Assembly: GCA_033439295.1 (NCBI GenBank)
Contig: JAVTLE010000014.1
Coordinates: 2,356,001-2,420,000, forward strand
Direction of reading: 5' to 3'
From: Deuterostichococcus epilithicus
Taxonomy: Eukaryota > Chlorophyta > Trebouxiophyceae > Prasiolales > Stichococcaceae
DNA: 64,000 nucleotides
Part shown: positions 10,163 through 27,229 of the stretch, in pieces
How positions within the stretch are numbered: position 1 is the first letter of the stretch
How the letters are laid out: each line of letters begins with the position of its first letter
The notes under the pieces: generated by a model
Told to the model about the DNA's origin: nothing
The model's input: the letters and a program-made list of their open reading frames with translations, nothing else
Databases searched by the model: none
Made by a program: the position numbers and the translations under genes

Positions 10163-12688
10163 ACCTCGCTGACTTGCTGCTCCCATCCTGACTTTTGCGA
10201 CAGGTGGAGAGGGACGCGGCGGAGCTGGCTGCGGCGTACCGGGCGCTGCAGCTGCCCGCGGCGCTGTGCGAGGACCAGGTCAAGGAGTGTGTCGAATGGG
10301 CGGACGCTGGCGAGTGCGAGAAGAACAAGGCTTTCATGTCCCAAAAGTGCCGACACGCCTGCCACCTGTGCGGCCAGGCCGTCGGTGGGAAGGTGCGCTT
10401 GCGACATCCAACAGAAGCCCAGACTGTCAGTTGCCGCTGTGCTCCTTCAGCTCGACACGACATTGCGAGCTCGGGGAAGTAACATGCTGCTGGTGCTTTG
10501 GTTGGGTTTGAAGCGCTGGGCTCCTACGGACGAATTGTCCGTGCGCCGGGCATGACTGAACGGTGGCGTCTGAAACATGCGGCATCACTGTGCGGCCCAG
10601 CCATTGAGCGGCACCCAAAACCCTCCCCTGTGCTCACCATCGCAGGCCCCCAAGCTCAAGAAGGGCAAGAAAGGTCGGGACCGAAGCAAGGACGCAAAGC
10701 GCCGCGCCGACACCGCGCCCAGCGCCGGCAGCAAGGCGCAGGACGCTGCAGCGAGCGTGCACGAGCTTGCCGACAGCGCCGTCAAGGCAGCCGCCGATGC
10801 CGAAGATGGCGCGGCGCATGTTGCAAGTAGCATTGCAGCTGCGACGGGCGGGGCGGCCGATGGCGCAGCCGAGGCAGTGGGCGGAGCGGCCAACAGCCTC
10901 ACAAAGGCAGCGGGCATGGTGGCTCAAGGTGCAGCCAAGGCAGCAGGTGCTGCGGCCGACGGCGCCGCCAAGGCAGCTGGCGCCGTGGCTGATGGCGCGG
11001 CCAGGGCGGCCGGCCTGAAGGGCGGCCAGCAGGCCGGTCAGCTGCCAGCGGAAGCTGTTGGCAGCCCAAAGGCGGTAAGCAGCCCGAGAACGAAGGATTT
11101 GGTGGCACAGCGGGCAGACGCATCTCTGGCGCTCCAGCCCACCAAGGCTCCGGCGCGAACGGACGCCAAGGCCGTCGACTCGCCGAAGCTGAAGGTGCTT
11201 CCGGGCTTTGCTGGACACATCCGCACTGACGCGCTGTCTCTGTGCCTTGCTGCCGTGTCTGAAGACTAGATTCCCGCCCAAAACCCTCACTCACTGCCTG
11301 CCGCCCACAGCAAGCGTACGGCATCGTGCGGTGAACACACCTTCGGGTTCAGCCTTCACTCTGCCACACGGCCATCAGCGACCGGCATTGTGTGGAGCCG
11401 GGTGGCAATGCGTGCGCTGCCATGCTTGCAGGAGGAGGCGGCGCCGCGCAAGGTACCCCGCGCACACGCACAGGCCAAAGGCCAGCAGCTCAGGGTGTGC
11501 ACGGCTGACCTCGCAACACTGCAGACGGCAGAATTGCTCTTTGCTCGTTGCATGTCAACAGGTCGCCTGATCGTCCGATGCCTGCTGCGCGATACACGCT
11601 CACCAAGGCTCGCTCCCCGACCCGCAATCAAATCCTGTCTGCCATCAGCAGCAAACAAACGCACCTGCTCCGACAGGCGCTGAGATGCTTGCTGGACGAG
11701 TGTGCCCCCCGGGCCTCCCGTGAGGACTCCCGACCCTGTGCGTGTGCAGTCGGCGGCGGGGGCGCGGCCGCAGGAGGGGCTTGTGGCCAAGCTCACGGCG
11801 GCCTGCACCTCCAACTCCCGCTTCTCCATGATGCAGGTCAGCCGCCTGCTGCGTCCGCCTGCTGGGTCGCCGGTTGCGTCTTCATGAGCGTTGCACGAGC
11901 TGTCTCGAGAGGAAATCCAGTCATCCAGAATTTTGGAGATGCGATGAGTCACTTTGGGAGTGACACAATGATCTGAGACCATGACAGACACACGGCACCC
12001 GGGTGTTTCCCTGGTTTGCGGTGCCACCACGCTGCAGCTGACGGATACCGCCTGTCCTTCGCCAGGTGAAGGAGTGCCTGCAGGCCGCAAGGAACGGGCA
12101 GCCGTATGTTGTGACCGCCCTGAGCAGCGCCAACGGCGTGCGCACCAGCGGCGGCGGCTCCAAAGCGACAGAGGGGCAGGCAGGCGACACCGCGGGGGCG
12201 CTGCAGCAGCGGCTCAGCCAGGAGGAGCTCGAGGGAGGGAGCGACTCGGTGTCGCGGCGGCTGCGGGAGCGCACGGTCCGCCTTTCTGTCCCTGATTTCA
12301 ACAGCCGCACGGAGGCGACACACTCATTTTGTGCATGCTGCATTAGCCCGCGGTCAGCCCCACTGGACACGAGAAGGGTCCTGATTATCGCTGCTGACAT
12401 TGCAGGTGCATGCGCCCGCAAAGACAGCATCAAGCGCCAGTTTCCTAACCACACTGGGCGGCATTGGTAAGGCGCCACCTTGGCAGGCAATGTGGTGCAG
12501 GATGTGTGTCTCTGACCCGTCTGAATGTCGCTCGGTGTCAACAGCAACGACAAGTTTTGCTTGATGTGGATGCAGGGCTCATCCTGTGGTGCGCCACAGT
12601 GTTGCTGTTCCTGTGCCTGCTGCCGCGCAGCAGACCGGCGCGGCAGAAGTTCTCACCGTATCGCGCGCGCAAGGAGTCGATTCTTTGA
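7260..12688 (+). CDS. Peptidyl-serine alpha-galactosyltransferase (SERGT1-like)
   Basis: Adds alpha-galactose to serine in hydroxyproline-rich glycoproteins of the secretory pathway, as known for Chlamydomonas SERGT1. The ATG at 7260 opens a signal peptide (MRMACSCVAALLVLAG...AVLG), followed by VHTVFTTECGTYFTWQ. Next come HRKAGQPGKITRLMSC (about 7535), the DAD-type metal site in FVLILDADMIMR (about 7924), GGFILMHKEDL (about 8392), NLTGDVF...PWISEMYGYSFGAA (about 8733-8815), PKVLHYGLLWDVEG (about 9210) and FHATRCPPWDLEG (about 9430). A ShK-like Cys-rich motif (CVEWADAGEC...CRHACHLC, about 10289-10376) follows, then a Lys-rich and Ala-rich LEA-like spacer (about 10650-11050), further exons, and a membrane span GLILWCATVLLFLCLLP with a basic tail, stop at 12688. 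The last splice (12467-12575) is clear. A single C-terminal span fits the type I topology of the family. The joins between 11090 and 12400 are the least certain. Confidence 0.87.
10115..10162 (+). repeat. (CTG)16 microsatellite in an intron
   Basis: Sixteen perfect CTG units lie inside the galactosyltransferase intron 9963-10203, whose donor follows the Cys-Gly-Arg codons and whose acceptor precedes VERDAAELA. On the other strand the repeat is (CAG)16. Confidence 0.97.
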
Positions 12689-13223
12689 GCGCGCCCAGCA
12701 TCGCTAGCTATGCAGGATGGGATCTCGAAGCCGAGGTTGTTGACAACACAATCGTTGAATAGCATTGGCATCGGCACTTCTAAGCTCGAACGAAGCTGGG
12801 GTTTAGGTACTTGCACGAGTAGGCCAACTTGCAGGCACGTGAGTGCGAGCTCCTGTCAAGCTCCCCCGCGGCCCTTGTGCAGCGTCACTACAGCGTAAAT
12901 GGACTTGGGGCTGCTCTGTCCTTCAGTGTCATGCTCGAGAATATGCCGCCAGCGGCAACACCGGTGTTCATGCGGTTCCTGCCGGAAACTCTCCCGTCTG
13001 ACAGCGAGCTCAAGGTCCAGAACACTGTGCTGCTGAGTCTCTGCACCTGCAACTGTCCGGCTGTCGCTTTTGCAGCTGCAGCCTGCCGCACCGCCACTCG
13101 CAATTGAATGACTGGTAGCTGAGAAAGCACCGCTACTTTGGCCCTTGAGCAGAGCTGCAGCAGCTTGTCACAATGTTTGCGGGAAGTATGCCTTCTGCAG
13201 ATAATGTCAGCCGCCGCCTCATA
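12689..13223. other. Convergent intergenic region, no gene recognised
   Basis: Lies between the stop of the galactosyltransferase (+) and the stop of SLD5 (-). It should contain both 3' untranslated regions. Open frames here are short and without known motifs, and I saw no clear TGTAA polyadenylation signal. Confidence 0.5.
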
Positions 13224-15041
13224 TTATATTAGCTCGACTGCATGGTCTGCCAGAAGCGTCCGGATGGCCCCATACCGGACGACATACAAGTCTCCTCGGT
13301 TGAATTCCTGTGACGTCCTGCAGAAGGGAGGGACAGCAGTGACGCGGGTGATGTCTGGGCATTCATCCCAGACGGGGCCCCACGCACACCATAGTTGCCG
13401 CCTGCGAGTGCAGACCCTCCAGCGGAAGGGAAGTGACTTCATACACTGATTTGCTTCTGAGAACGCATCATGCAGGGATGGCGCCTGAGCGTCTGGATAT
13501 CGAAGACGGAGATTCCAATCCATTCTGAATCCTGCCGCAGCTCACGATCGCCCCAGGACGAGGCAGCAGCTGCATCTGGTTTGAAATTTGCATGTGCACG
13601 GCTGCAAAGCGCACCCATGGCGATCCAGGGCCACGTGACCGCAATCCTCCAGCACGCGGCAGAAGACGTGGCGGTCCAGGTCCGGCCGGTCCACCATGTC
13701 CTTGTCTGCACTCGCTGACGACTCCCGCACCAGCTCCCGGAAGTTGCTGCAGCAAGGGGCAGGGGGCGCCGCGGGCTCAGCGACCTGGAGGCCTGGAGCG
13801 CGGCACACCCGCAGCAACTGCTCACTGGGTGGCAGTGGCCGCCGTGCTGCAGGGCGCTGACATCGGCGTGGCAGGTGTGCTTGCCGCATGCAGGAGATTG
13901 TGGTGATGAGTAACCCCGCTGCAGAGGAGGTGATGGGCCGGAGGCGGCGAATAATCTTGGAACTGAGGGGTCGCACTCTGGCAGGTGCTCCATGAGGCAG
14001 CTGTTCATCTGGGCGAAGAAGAGGCGCAGGTACTGCGTCGCGTAGGCCTGCTCCTTGGAGCTCATGCGCTCCGCCGCCTCGCCATCATCCAGGATGGCCA
14101 TCACGTGCGTCTCCAGCTTGCGCAGCCGCACCCGCAGGTAGCCACGCAACAGGTAGCGCACTGCAGGGTTGTTGAAGGCTGGTGGGACCGGGCGGCATGA
14201 CATTTGGCGCAAGTGGTGTTATCTGCCGGTGCATTGATGAGGTCAGGGCAAGCGCATGCTGTTGGCTGGCGGCACAACAGAGCCAAGGTGCCAACCATGC
14301 TTGCAAGCACGCGGTGAGGCTTGTAGCTGAGGTGATGCTGCTGACTCAGCCTGCTCTCGAGGTGCAGAGCGGGCATGGCAGGCCAGGAGCGGCTGCAGCC
14401 TTCTGCGCTCACCTCGGTGCAGGTCGTACTGGATGATGGAGGCCGCGAAAGCCTTGTCCAGCCGGCTCTCCCAGTCCGCCAGCAGCTGCTCCTGGGTGCA
14501 TGTAGGGACGTGGCCACATCATGCAGTGGCCGATGCAGCATGCAAGCACGCGGCCGTATCATGAAGCAACTGATGCAGACTGTGCCCATGTCACAGCGAG
14601 CGTTCAGTACTGCTGACGCGTGAACTGCGTGCAGCGCGCTGCACTGGCATGGACTGATACATGGGTCCTTGCAGGCCATATCTAAGATGACTGCAGCGCC
14701 CAAGCAACAGCAACTGCGGCATGGCTACCTGTTCTGCAAGGCGTTTCTTGATGCTGGCCACAAGGTCTTCTTTATACTGCAGCAGCTCCGGCGCGCCCTT
14801 CTCGTTGATGAGCGCCTGCACGAAGGCATGTGTATTGCAGGTATTGCCGACAGGCACTGTTGCCCTATGCTCGCATGGCGGCAGCATGGCAAGGCCTGTG
14901 CAACATGCATCGCACACATGAGCAGCATGTTACCTGCTTCAGGGCCGCTGCGTCTGAAGCTACTTGCACCGCTCCGCCGGGATCGAGCGACGCTGGTGTG
15001 TAGTCCTCCTGCTGCGTGAAACCATCCTCCTGGGAGTCCAT
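13224..15041 (-). CDS. SLD5: GINS complex subunit SLD5
   Basis: Subunit of the GINS complex, which with CDC45 and MCM2-7 forms the replicative helicase in the nucleus. The minus-strand ATG at 15041 starts MDSQEDGFTQQEDYTPASLD. Further exons read EQLLADWESRLDKAFAASI (about 14485-14430), ALINEKGAPELLQYKEDL (about 14820-14765), NNPAVRYLLRGYLRVRLRKL (about 14178-14115), EQAYATQYLRLFFAQMNSCL and the B domain PDLDRHVFCRVLED (about 13683-13645). The final exon, GDLYVVRYGAIRTLLADHAVELI, stops at 13224. The family ends with an Ile-Ala-Pro-Leu-Leu-rich strand followed by GAVQLI, which the last exon matches closely. All core segments are present, so the gene looks complete. It diverges from VPS52 upstream. 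Confidence 0.9.
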
Positions 15042-15698
15042 ACCTGCAGCTCACCGGCAGCGTGCCGCGTGGCTGGACAGCAGCATGTCCGGCTGTGCCG
15101 GTAGGACTGGGCTACAGCGTTAGTCACGTCTGTTACGATGCGGCTTGACGCTTACACAACAATGTTATTCTGGCTGTTTGACACTCGCAGCTTGACGAGA
15201 CTTCGAAACAGGATTGATCGATTTCAAATTCAAGTCAAGCAGTTGAGCTGCTCCTTCGCTTCGCACGTGTGCACATGAACCCCAGTCAGTGAATGATACT
15301 TGGAAAAGATGCGAATGCTTGCTGACGACGTTGTGCATGTTGACCGATCGATGCTCCGCCGTTGCACATGTTGACGGACCTGTGAGAACCTGAATGGCGA
15401 GATCGCTCACAGCTTGGAATTCCACTGTTTTGCAAAGCAGCCAGAAACAGCATCGAGCCGTCTCAGGATAAGATCCTGTCGTTGTGAGGTCGCCAGCGTG
15501 ACTGCGGCGGCAACGTGCGAGGCACGTCGAATCGACCATCTGGGTTCACAAGCCTTCGTTCGACGCTTTTGGCATACGACGCTTCAGACTAACCATCAAC
15601 GAAGTAAAGCAATAGCACTGATGTAGGTTTCATGCCCACCCTGGCCGTCTGTCGCTGTCACCCCAGGCTATCGAGCCTGCAGATCGCTTTCCGATACA
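15042..15698. other. Divergent intergenic region between SLD5 and VPS52
   Basis: About 660 bases between two head-to-head start codons. It must hold both promoters and 5' UTRs. No clear TATA box or other named motif was recognised, and its local AT content is higher than in the flanking exons. Confidence 0.5.
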
Positions 15699-18600
15699 AT
15701 GGCAGCGACGGCCTCCGGAGGCGAAGGAGGACCGAACATGTCGGATGCGCTTCGAGACCTGCTCGCGGCAGAGGCGGAGCAGCAGGCAGAGCACAGGCGC
15801 GCGAGTTCCTTGCCCAGCGGTGCGGAGGCGCCTTCAGAGCCAGCAGCGCCGCAGCTGCAGGCGTCAGAAGAGTTGGATCTGGGGCAGAACCTCGACATCA
15901 CCAGCGCAGACGTCAGCCTGGAGGGCCTGGACGAGCAGCTGGACAAGTTTGCAGACCATGAGGTCGTGCGCGCCATCCTAGATCAGGTGCAGGCCGCAAC
16001 CGCAGCGCCTACATCGCAGACTTTGCTTTCCAGGAGCAGCGCTTCTGAACGCACCACCTCCTGTGATCCACGGACGATCACGCTCGCTGGAGGCCTTGCC
16101 GCTTTGCTGTGTCGGTCTGGCGCACTCCGCAGGTGCCCAATCTTGCTGCGGGGTGTTGAGTGTGGCAACCCCGCGTGCTGCAGGGGTGCGACCCGAAGCA
16201 ATACCGGCAGCAGTATGAGGAGAAGCTGCGCGCGGCTGAGATGGATGCCATCCAGGACTACATCGCGGAGAACGACAACCTTGTCACCCTGCACAAGGAG
16301 GTGCACGATGCATCACATTCCAGCCCTCTCATGTGCTGCTCCATTGATCCAAAGTCGCGACTTTGTGCTTTCGCTGCTTTCCTGCACGACACTGCTGGCT
16401 GGGCCTTCGCTACACGTGCTTGCATGGAAGGTCATGGACGCGACTGCATGCACCATGCATCAAATGCCTAGCAGAGCAGCCGTCTGCGATGCGGCCTCAG
16501 GCTGTGCGATGTGTGTGCCTGCAGATCAGCGCATGCGACAGCATTCTGGCGGGCATGGAGTCGATGTTGGGCGGCTTCCAGGAGGGACTGGGGTCCATCA
16601 GCGCGGAGATCCGCGGCCTGCAGCAGCAGTCTGCCGCACTGTCCCTGCAGCTCAACAACCGGAAATCCGCGCAGGCGAGTGCCCTCCGACTCGGGCCACG
16701 GCCGCTGCGCTCTTTGCAGGCTGCAACATTTTGCAGGCCCTGCTCCAAGCACCTCAAGCATCTCAAGCCGGCAGCCGCAGATCACAGGTCTCGACGTCTG
16801 ACTTGCACAGAGAGGCATGAGGAATCGCGCCGTGTGACGCAGGGGCGGCTGGCCAACTTCATAGACAACATCGTCATCCCGGGGCCGCTGATCCATGGCA
16901 TCGTACAGGGCGACGTCAGCGAGGAGTGGCTGGGCCACCTGGAGGACCTGCACAACAAGCTCGAGTTTGTTCGCCAGTCCAAGATCGTGCAGGTACATGT
17001 CCTGGGTTGGCCCTCGCACGATCTGTTTGGCGTGGCCGCGGCCAGCTGTGCAATGCACAAAACCCAACCGCGCAGGCAGCGCCAGCCCTTGGCGCGCTTT
17101 GTCAAGCATTCAGTGGCTGCGGCCCGGTCTCAAGCTGCACCTCGTGTGCTGCGTGCAGCTGGAGCAAGCTGCTTGTGCGACAGTTCGCCCCGGCACCACG
17201 AGACCCGGCCAGTCCCAGCAAGCAAAGTGCTTGGTGCTCATCCGTGAGGGCTGTTCGCGAGGGCTTCCTCATAGGCTCGCCACCATCCAGTGCGAGTGTA
17301 TAACCCATGTGCCCCAGGCGTCGGCAGCGCACCAGGACGTGGCACCGGAGCTGGAGCGGCTGCGCGTGAAGGCGGTGGCCAAGGCGCGGGAGTACCTCAT
17401 GGCGCGCATCTACGCGCTGCGCAAGCCGAAGACCAACATCCAGATCCTGCAGCAGAACATGCTGCTGCGCTTCCGCTACCTGGTCACCTTCCTGCGCGCG
17501 CATGGCCCCGAGGTCTTCGGCGAGGTGCGCCCGGCATTGCTCACAGGTCGACATCCTGCTCGACCGATGTTCAGTGCTGGCAACGCCTCACAGCTAGCTT
17601 CGAAGCTGGCTTTGAAGCTTTTAATTGGACTTCTTTCATTGGAGTGTAAGTCCCCGCCGCACACCGCCCGGCCTGGTGCTCGAGCAGCCTGTCCCAGCAC
17701 TTGTTGGCCTCAACCATGTCGCGGCTGTTGGCGCCAGGTGCGCACGGCCTATGTGGACACGCTGGCGCGGGTGCTGTCGTCGCACTTCCGCGCCTACCTG
17801 CATGCGCTGGACGCCCTCAGGGTGAGCTCCCGCGTTCAGCTTCCTGACACGTTCAATGTCCTGGAAGGCAGTAGGCCGACGCGGAGGAACTCCCTTCGAG
17901 TTGCACCATGCTGTGCCTGTGTGCCGCGCACCGGGCACAACTGAAGGGCTCAGTCCTGCAGAGCGCCGCACCGTTGACGGCCGGAGCGGACGGCTGGAGC
18001 AGCTTCCGGGCTGCATGAGGAGCCCTGCGGCTGCTGTGCATCTCAGCGGCGCGGCGTGGCGGTGCAATGCGCAGGCGCCAGGCCCGGCACAGGGGGACGT
18101 GGTGGGCGCGGCGGATGCGCCGCGGGAGGGCGTCATGTCCCTGTTCGGCCGCTCCGGCGCGGAGGCGCGCGCCGAGGTGTTCTCCCTGGGCGAGCGCGGC
18201 AACATCCTGCTGCACCTGGACGGCGCGGCGCTCATACCGCACGTCGTGGAGGCCGAGGGCAAGAAGTTCCCCACGGAGGTGCGCCGCTCCACAGCGGAAA
18301 GCATGTCCCAAGCCGTGCTTGTCGGGCGTTTCAGGGTGCGCTAGGGTCTATGGCGGGCATGCCGTGGTAGCCTGGTGCTCTTCAGAGAAATGGACGACCT
18401 TGCCTGATGCGCAGCAGTGCCTGGACCTGGCCTGCCAGAGGATCGGGTACAAGGGTCGAGTCGTCTTCCGCCGCGCGCCGTGCTGAAGGGTGTCCGGCGA
18501 CGTGCAGGTGCTGTTCCGCAGCGTGAACAAGCTGCTGATGGACACTGCGACCAGCGAGTACCTATTCTGCGCCGACTTCTTTGGCGAGGACGCCGTCTTC

Positions 18601-21246
18601 CACGAGCTTTTTGCCCCCACGCTGGCCGCGGTGGAGACCCATCTGGCCACGGCAGTGCAGGTGCTGCGCCGCTCCTGGGGGTGCAGAGCATCGTCACCGC
18701 CGATTGCACACCGATGTTGGATGGATGTATCACACTACCGTGTCACGCCACATTGCTGCGTCTGCGCGCACTTGCAGCTAGATTGTCGACGGACTGCCTG
18801 GCCCAACCACAGGACAACTTCGACATGGTGGGGCTGCTGCTGATGATCCGCATCAACTACCAGCACCGGCTGCTGATGAACAAGCGCCGCATCCCCTGCC
18901 TGGACGGCTACCTGGACCGCGTCAACCTGGCGCTGTGGCCCCGCTTCAAGGTGCGTGCCAAATGTTACATGCTGGCCCCGAGGACCCCTGCAGCATCCTG
19001 CAGCACCATGCCTGGATGGCACTCGTGTGCACCCTGCCTGCAGTGGTTCTGGCACATACGGTGCCGCAACGTCGCAATTGAAAGAGACATAATTACGGCC
19101 GTGGCAGACCAGCGTCTGAAGTCTCAGAGCCGCCGACAGTGCACGAGTGTGGCTGTCCTCGCAAGGCCGCCATTGAGCTGACTCACGTTGCGTGTTCCTG
19201 GCGCGCAGCTGGTGTTCGACAACCAGCTAACGAGCATCAAAAATTTTCCCGCGGCGGCGCCGAGCGCCAAGCTGGACGTGCACCCCGTCACCGCGCGCTA
19301 TGCGCAGCTGACCGCCTCGCTGCTGCTGCTAAACGCCGACTACCAGGTCAGCTGCGGTATCCCGAGACGCTTCTGATGTGCTTAGCTGCGGCACCGAGTG
19401 CATGGGGAAAGACAGCGTCTGAGCAGACAATGTCAATTGCAGCAGTTGGCGCTGTCTGCACTGAGCTGCAAGCAGGCATTGCCCCTTGGTGTCGGATGCC
19501 GTACAAAGTCAGCTGGGCAGGATCTGAGAATCATGCAAATCCTGGTGCAGGATGGGCAGCTGGACCACAACATCGGGCGGATGCGGTACCAGACGATGGA
19601 CCTGCTCATCAAGATGTCGCGCCTGCTGCAGCACAAAAAGCTTGGCACTACCTTCCTGGTCGTCAACTTCCACCACGTCTGCCTGGTGCGGCTCCCCACT
19701 GCTGTGCTTCCTGTCTGCCCTGCTTTCCGAGCAGCGACCACCAGACCGAACCGTATGGGCGCCAAGGTCTCTGTGCAGCGGCCTCTCGGCTCCCGAGGCA
19801 GCCTGCGGTTCGCATTCACCCGCAGCACTCCAAGCATGCAGGCTGCTTTCCAGTGGACACATCCCACCAATGCATCTGTTGCCGTGGCGCACCCGCAGAC
19901 GCTGAGGGAAGCGGCGCAGCGGGGCGGGCGCTCCAGCGCGGATGTGGCGATGCCGGAGGGCGTGGCTGGCCACCTGCACGCCGTCGCCGGCGCGCTTGGC
20001 GCCCTGGGCATGGACACCCTCAAGGAGTTCCAGGTGGCCTGTTGTGAGAGAGTGATGTGCAATCCCACAATCCTGTGGCGCGTTTCACTTTTCTCCGACA
20101 CTTCAGATCCAAGTCGACAAGTTGAGCGGAAACCAGTGCGACGCTGGATTGGTTGTCGTGCTCAGCCATGGGATGGCCTTGGGCCAGCGGATACAGGGCG
20201 TCTTGCTCGAATTGAAAACCGCCCTCGTTGGCTTGTATGTCCCAACATTGGTGCTTCCGTCCGTGTGCAGGACCAGCTGACGGCGTGCACGGGGATGTAT
20301 GTCGAGGAGGCGCTGGCCGCCCACTTCCAGCTGATGGTCGCCTTCGTGCGCAAGGCAGACCATGCCGCCGCAGCGCAGGTAAGCACCCCCAAGGCGTGTC
20401 GACGGAAATGGTGACACACCGCCCAGATGGGCGAGGTGCACTCAGGCAGGGCTTGGCAAGCTTCAATCAGATCCCCTGCTGCTGCTGTCCCTCTGTCAGA
20501 TATGGTGCAGCCTCGGCGCAGGGCCTGCCGGAGGGGCAGGCGCCCGAGGGCTTCGGGCCCAAGGAGGCGGCGCCCGTCATCAAAGACTTTGCCGCCCGCT
20601 GGACGTCTGCGCTCGAGGCGCTGCACCGGTGCGCTGCTGCATCCGTGACATCTTGACGCATCCGCATTCATGATTTGCCAAGTGATGATTGCAAGACTAG
20701 TGCTCGGCCTGGTCTGCTGCATGTTCCTCTCGTTGTGCATTTGATCACACACCTCGGTCTGCCTACCAACTCTTTGCCTTGGCTGGAACGCGCTTCCAGG
20801 TCTGGAGTGAGACCATCGAGCGGCAGTCCGCATGGCCCAGTCCGCATTACACACTCGGCAACTGCCCACGTGACGGTCTCGTGCCGCTGCGCTCGCAGGG
20901 AAGTCATGAAGGACTTCAACAAGAGCTCCTGCGGCAAGGAGGTGGTGCGCGCCGCCATGACGCAGCTGCTGCTGTACTACACCCGCGCGCTTGAGCTCAT
21001 CAAGAAGGCCGGGCCCGAGGGCGCCGCGCTCGCACGCGACGCCGTTACTGTGCCCAGCATCATGTATGAGTGCCGGAGGTGAGGACGGAAGAAACCTCCA
21101 ATTTGGCTCTGCATCTCTGTGTCCGCTCCAGTGTGGCAGTGCCCAGCGAGGTGGTCACCACCACTGCATGCGATGCGTGTGACAACGAGAAATGTTGCTG
21201 GGCAACTCACGTGAGCTTTTGGCTCTGCTGCAGGTACACGAAATGA
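15699..21246 (+). CDS. VPS52: Vacuolar protein sorting-associated protein 52 (GARP/EARP subunit)
   Basis: Tethering-complex subunit for retrograde traffic from endosomes to the trans-Golgi. It starts at the ATG at 15699 (MAATASGGEGGPNMSDALRD). Exons carry LEGLDEQLDKFADHEVVRAI (about 15919), DPKQYRQQYEEKLRAAEMDA (about 16192), a coiled-coil stretch QISACDSILAGMESMLGGFQ (about 16526), NFIDNIVIPGPLIHGIV (about 16856) and REYLMARIYALRKPKTNIQ (about 17389). Then come RTAYVDTLARVLSSHFRAYL, SLFGRSGAEARAEVFSLGER (about 18139), FRSVNKLLMDTATSEYLFCA (about 18514), LLLMIRINYQHRLLMNKRRI (about 18835), VFDNQLTSIKNF (about 19213), MRYQTMDLLIKMSRLLQHKK (about 19579) and EVMKDFNKSSCGKEVVRAAM (about 20900). 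The last codons come from a tiny exon at 21234-21246, spliced from 21078. Nearly every exon carries a family motif, so the gene looks intact. Confidence 0.93.
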
Positions 21247-21577
21247 GATGCCCGCACAGGTTGTAGTGTATCATGTTGAGACGAGCAGAGTTGATCTTGT
21301 GCACGATGTCAGCGATAGCATCGAGGCGGAAGAATTGGACCCGGCTGGCACTTTGGTTCTCGTTTCCTTGGTTGCGGGGACAGGCGGTAGAATTGGATCG
21401 AGATGATGTCCGTCGTAACTTCCGCAGGTGTGTGTGTGGACAACGCGGGAAGTTCTCAAAGATAGTTTATAGATTCTCAGGTTTTGTCGGAATTTGCGTG
21501 CTGTTTTGTAGGTGCAGCTGCAGAGGCCAGGTGCAGTGCGCCGAAGGCCGATCCGCTGCCTCGAAAATTGCGCAATC
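21247..21577. other. VPS52-THIC spacer with short ORF and dispersed repeat copy
   Basis: 330 bases between the VPS52 stop and the THIC start, expected to hold the THIC promoter and 5' UTR. An open frame of 53 codons (ATG at 21249, stop TGA at 21406-21408) reads MPAQVVVYHVETSR and then AEELDPAGTLVLVSLVAG. It covers the second copy of the 35-base repeat (21348-21382). It could be an upstream ORF of THIC or a relic, and it is not recognised. A TTTATAGATT element near 21465 might act as a TATA box. No TPP-aptamer core (CTGAGA) was seen here. Confidence 0.4.
21348..21382 (+). repeat. Dispersed 35-base repeat, copy 2
   Basis: Same orientation as the copy at 6761-6795, with 33 of 35 bases identical. 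The similarity extends weakly a few bases upstream (CCCG.CTGGCAC against CCCGCTCGCAC). Confidence 0.7.
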
Positions 21578-26384
<4,807 letters not shown>

Positions 26385-27229
26385 GCGCCGGGGTTTGCCG
26401 TCCTCTGATTGCGAGGGAGCAGTCGCGCGTCCCGCAGCGGACAGCCAGGCCCCCCGAACATGCTGCTTCATGTTTTTCAGCAGATGGCATACCACCACAA
26501 CCAGATTGCCGCTGTTGATTCCTGTACATCAGCCACAGCTCTGGAGGTCACCGAGTGCCCTGTACACGGCAGCCAGACCTCGCATGTAAAATACATCTAA
26601 ATTGGCGCCGCACTCCGCAATGGCATGCATCGCCGTCTCCACTGGCACTGGCCACCGCAGCTGCATGTCGTCATGCAATGTCTCCCATTCTTCATCACAA
26701 ATCATTTGTCTCGATGGGAGTTGCATTCACATAGGGAGGGCCCCATCAGCGAACTAAGCGGTTCGTTCTTCACAGACTGGCTAGGCTGTCAGGCCGCAAC
26801 CCTCAGCCACAACCAGGTGTTCACCCGCATGCCCAGTAGCTTACCGCAATTCCTGCCTATAAAACAGTTGGGCATCACAGCTAGACGTCCACTTGTGGGA
26901 TTGTTGGTCAGCGCACGACGAACAGACAGCGCGCGGCTCCAGCCTCCATTCCATTCCACTCCGCTCACCAGCCCCCATCCTGCTCTGCGTTGCCCTCACT
27001 CTGCCAACGGCCTGCAAGCCTGCCCCTGGCCTTCCGCGGGACACTGCCTCTAGGCGTTGGGGATTGGCCGGTAGCCCTGGGGGTTGCGACGCGGCGGCTG
27101 CACCCAGTCAACACGGGAGGTCAATGAGTTGGCATGCGGGGTCGTCTACACACGATTTTATCTGCAACACGGGTGTTTCCACAGCCTGCAGTCCGGGCCT
27201 CTGCGACCCCTGCCGTGCAGATGCAAGGG
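26385..27229. other. Convergent intergenic region, no gene recognised
   Basis: About 850 bases between the THIC stop and the stop of the TOM1-like gene. A TATA-like word, CCTATAAAAC, lies near 26857 on the + strand, followed by a 126-codon open frame (26893-27273) of skewed composition that I do not accept as a gene. It presumably holds the two 3' UTRs. A short non-coding transcript is possible but unsupported. Confidence 0.4.
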
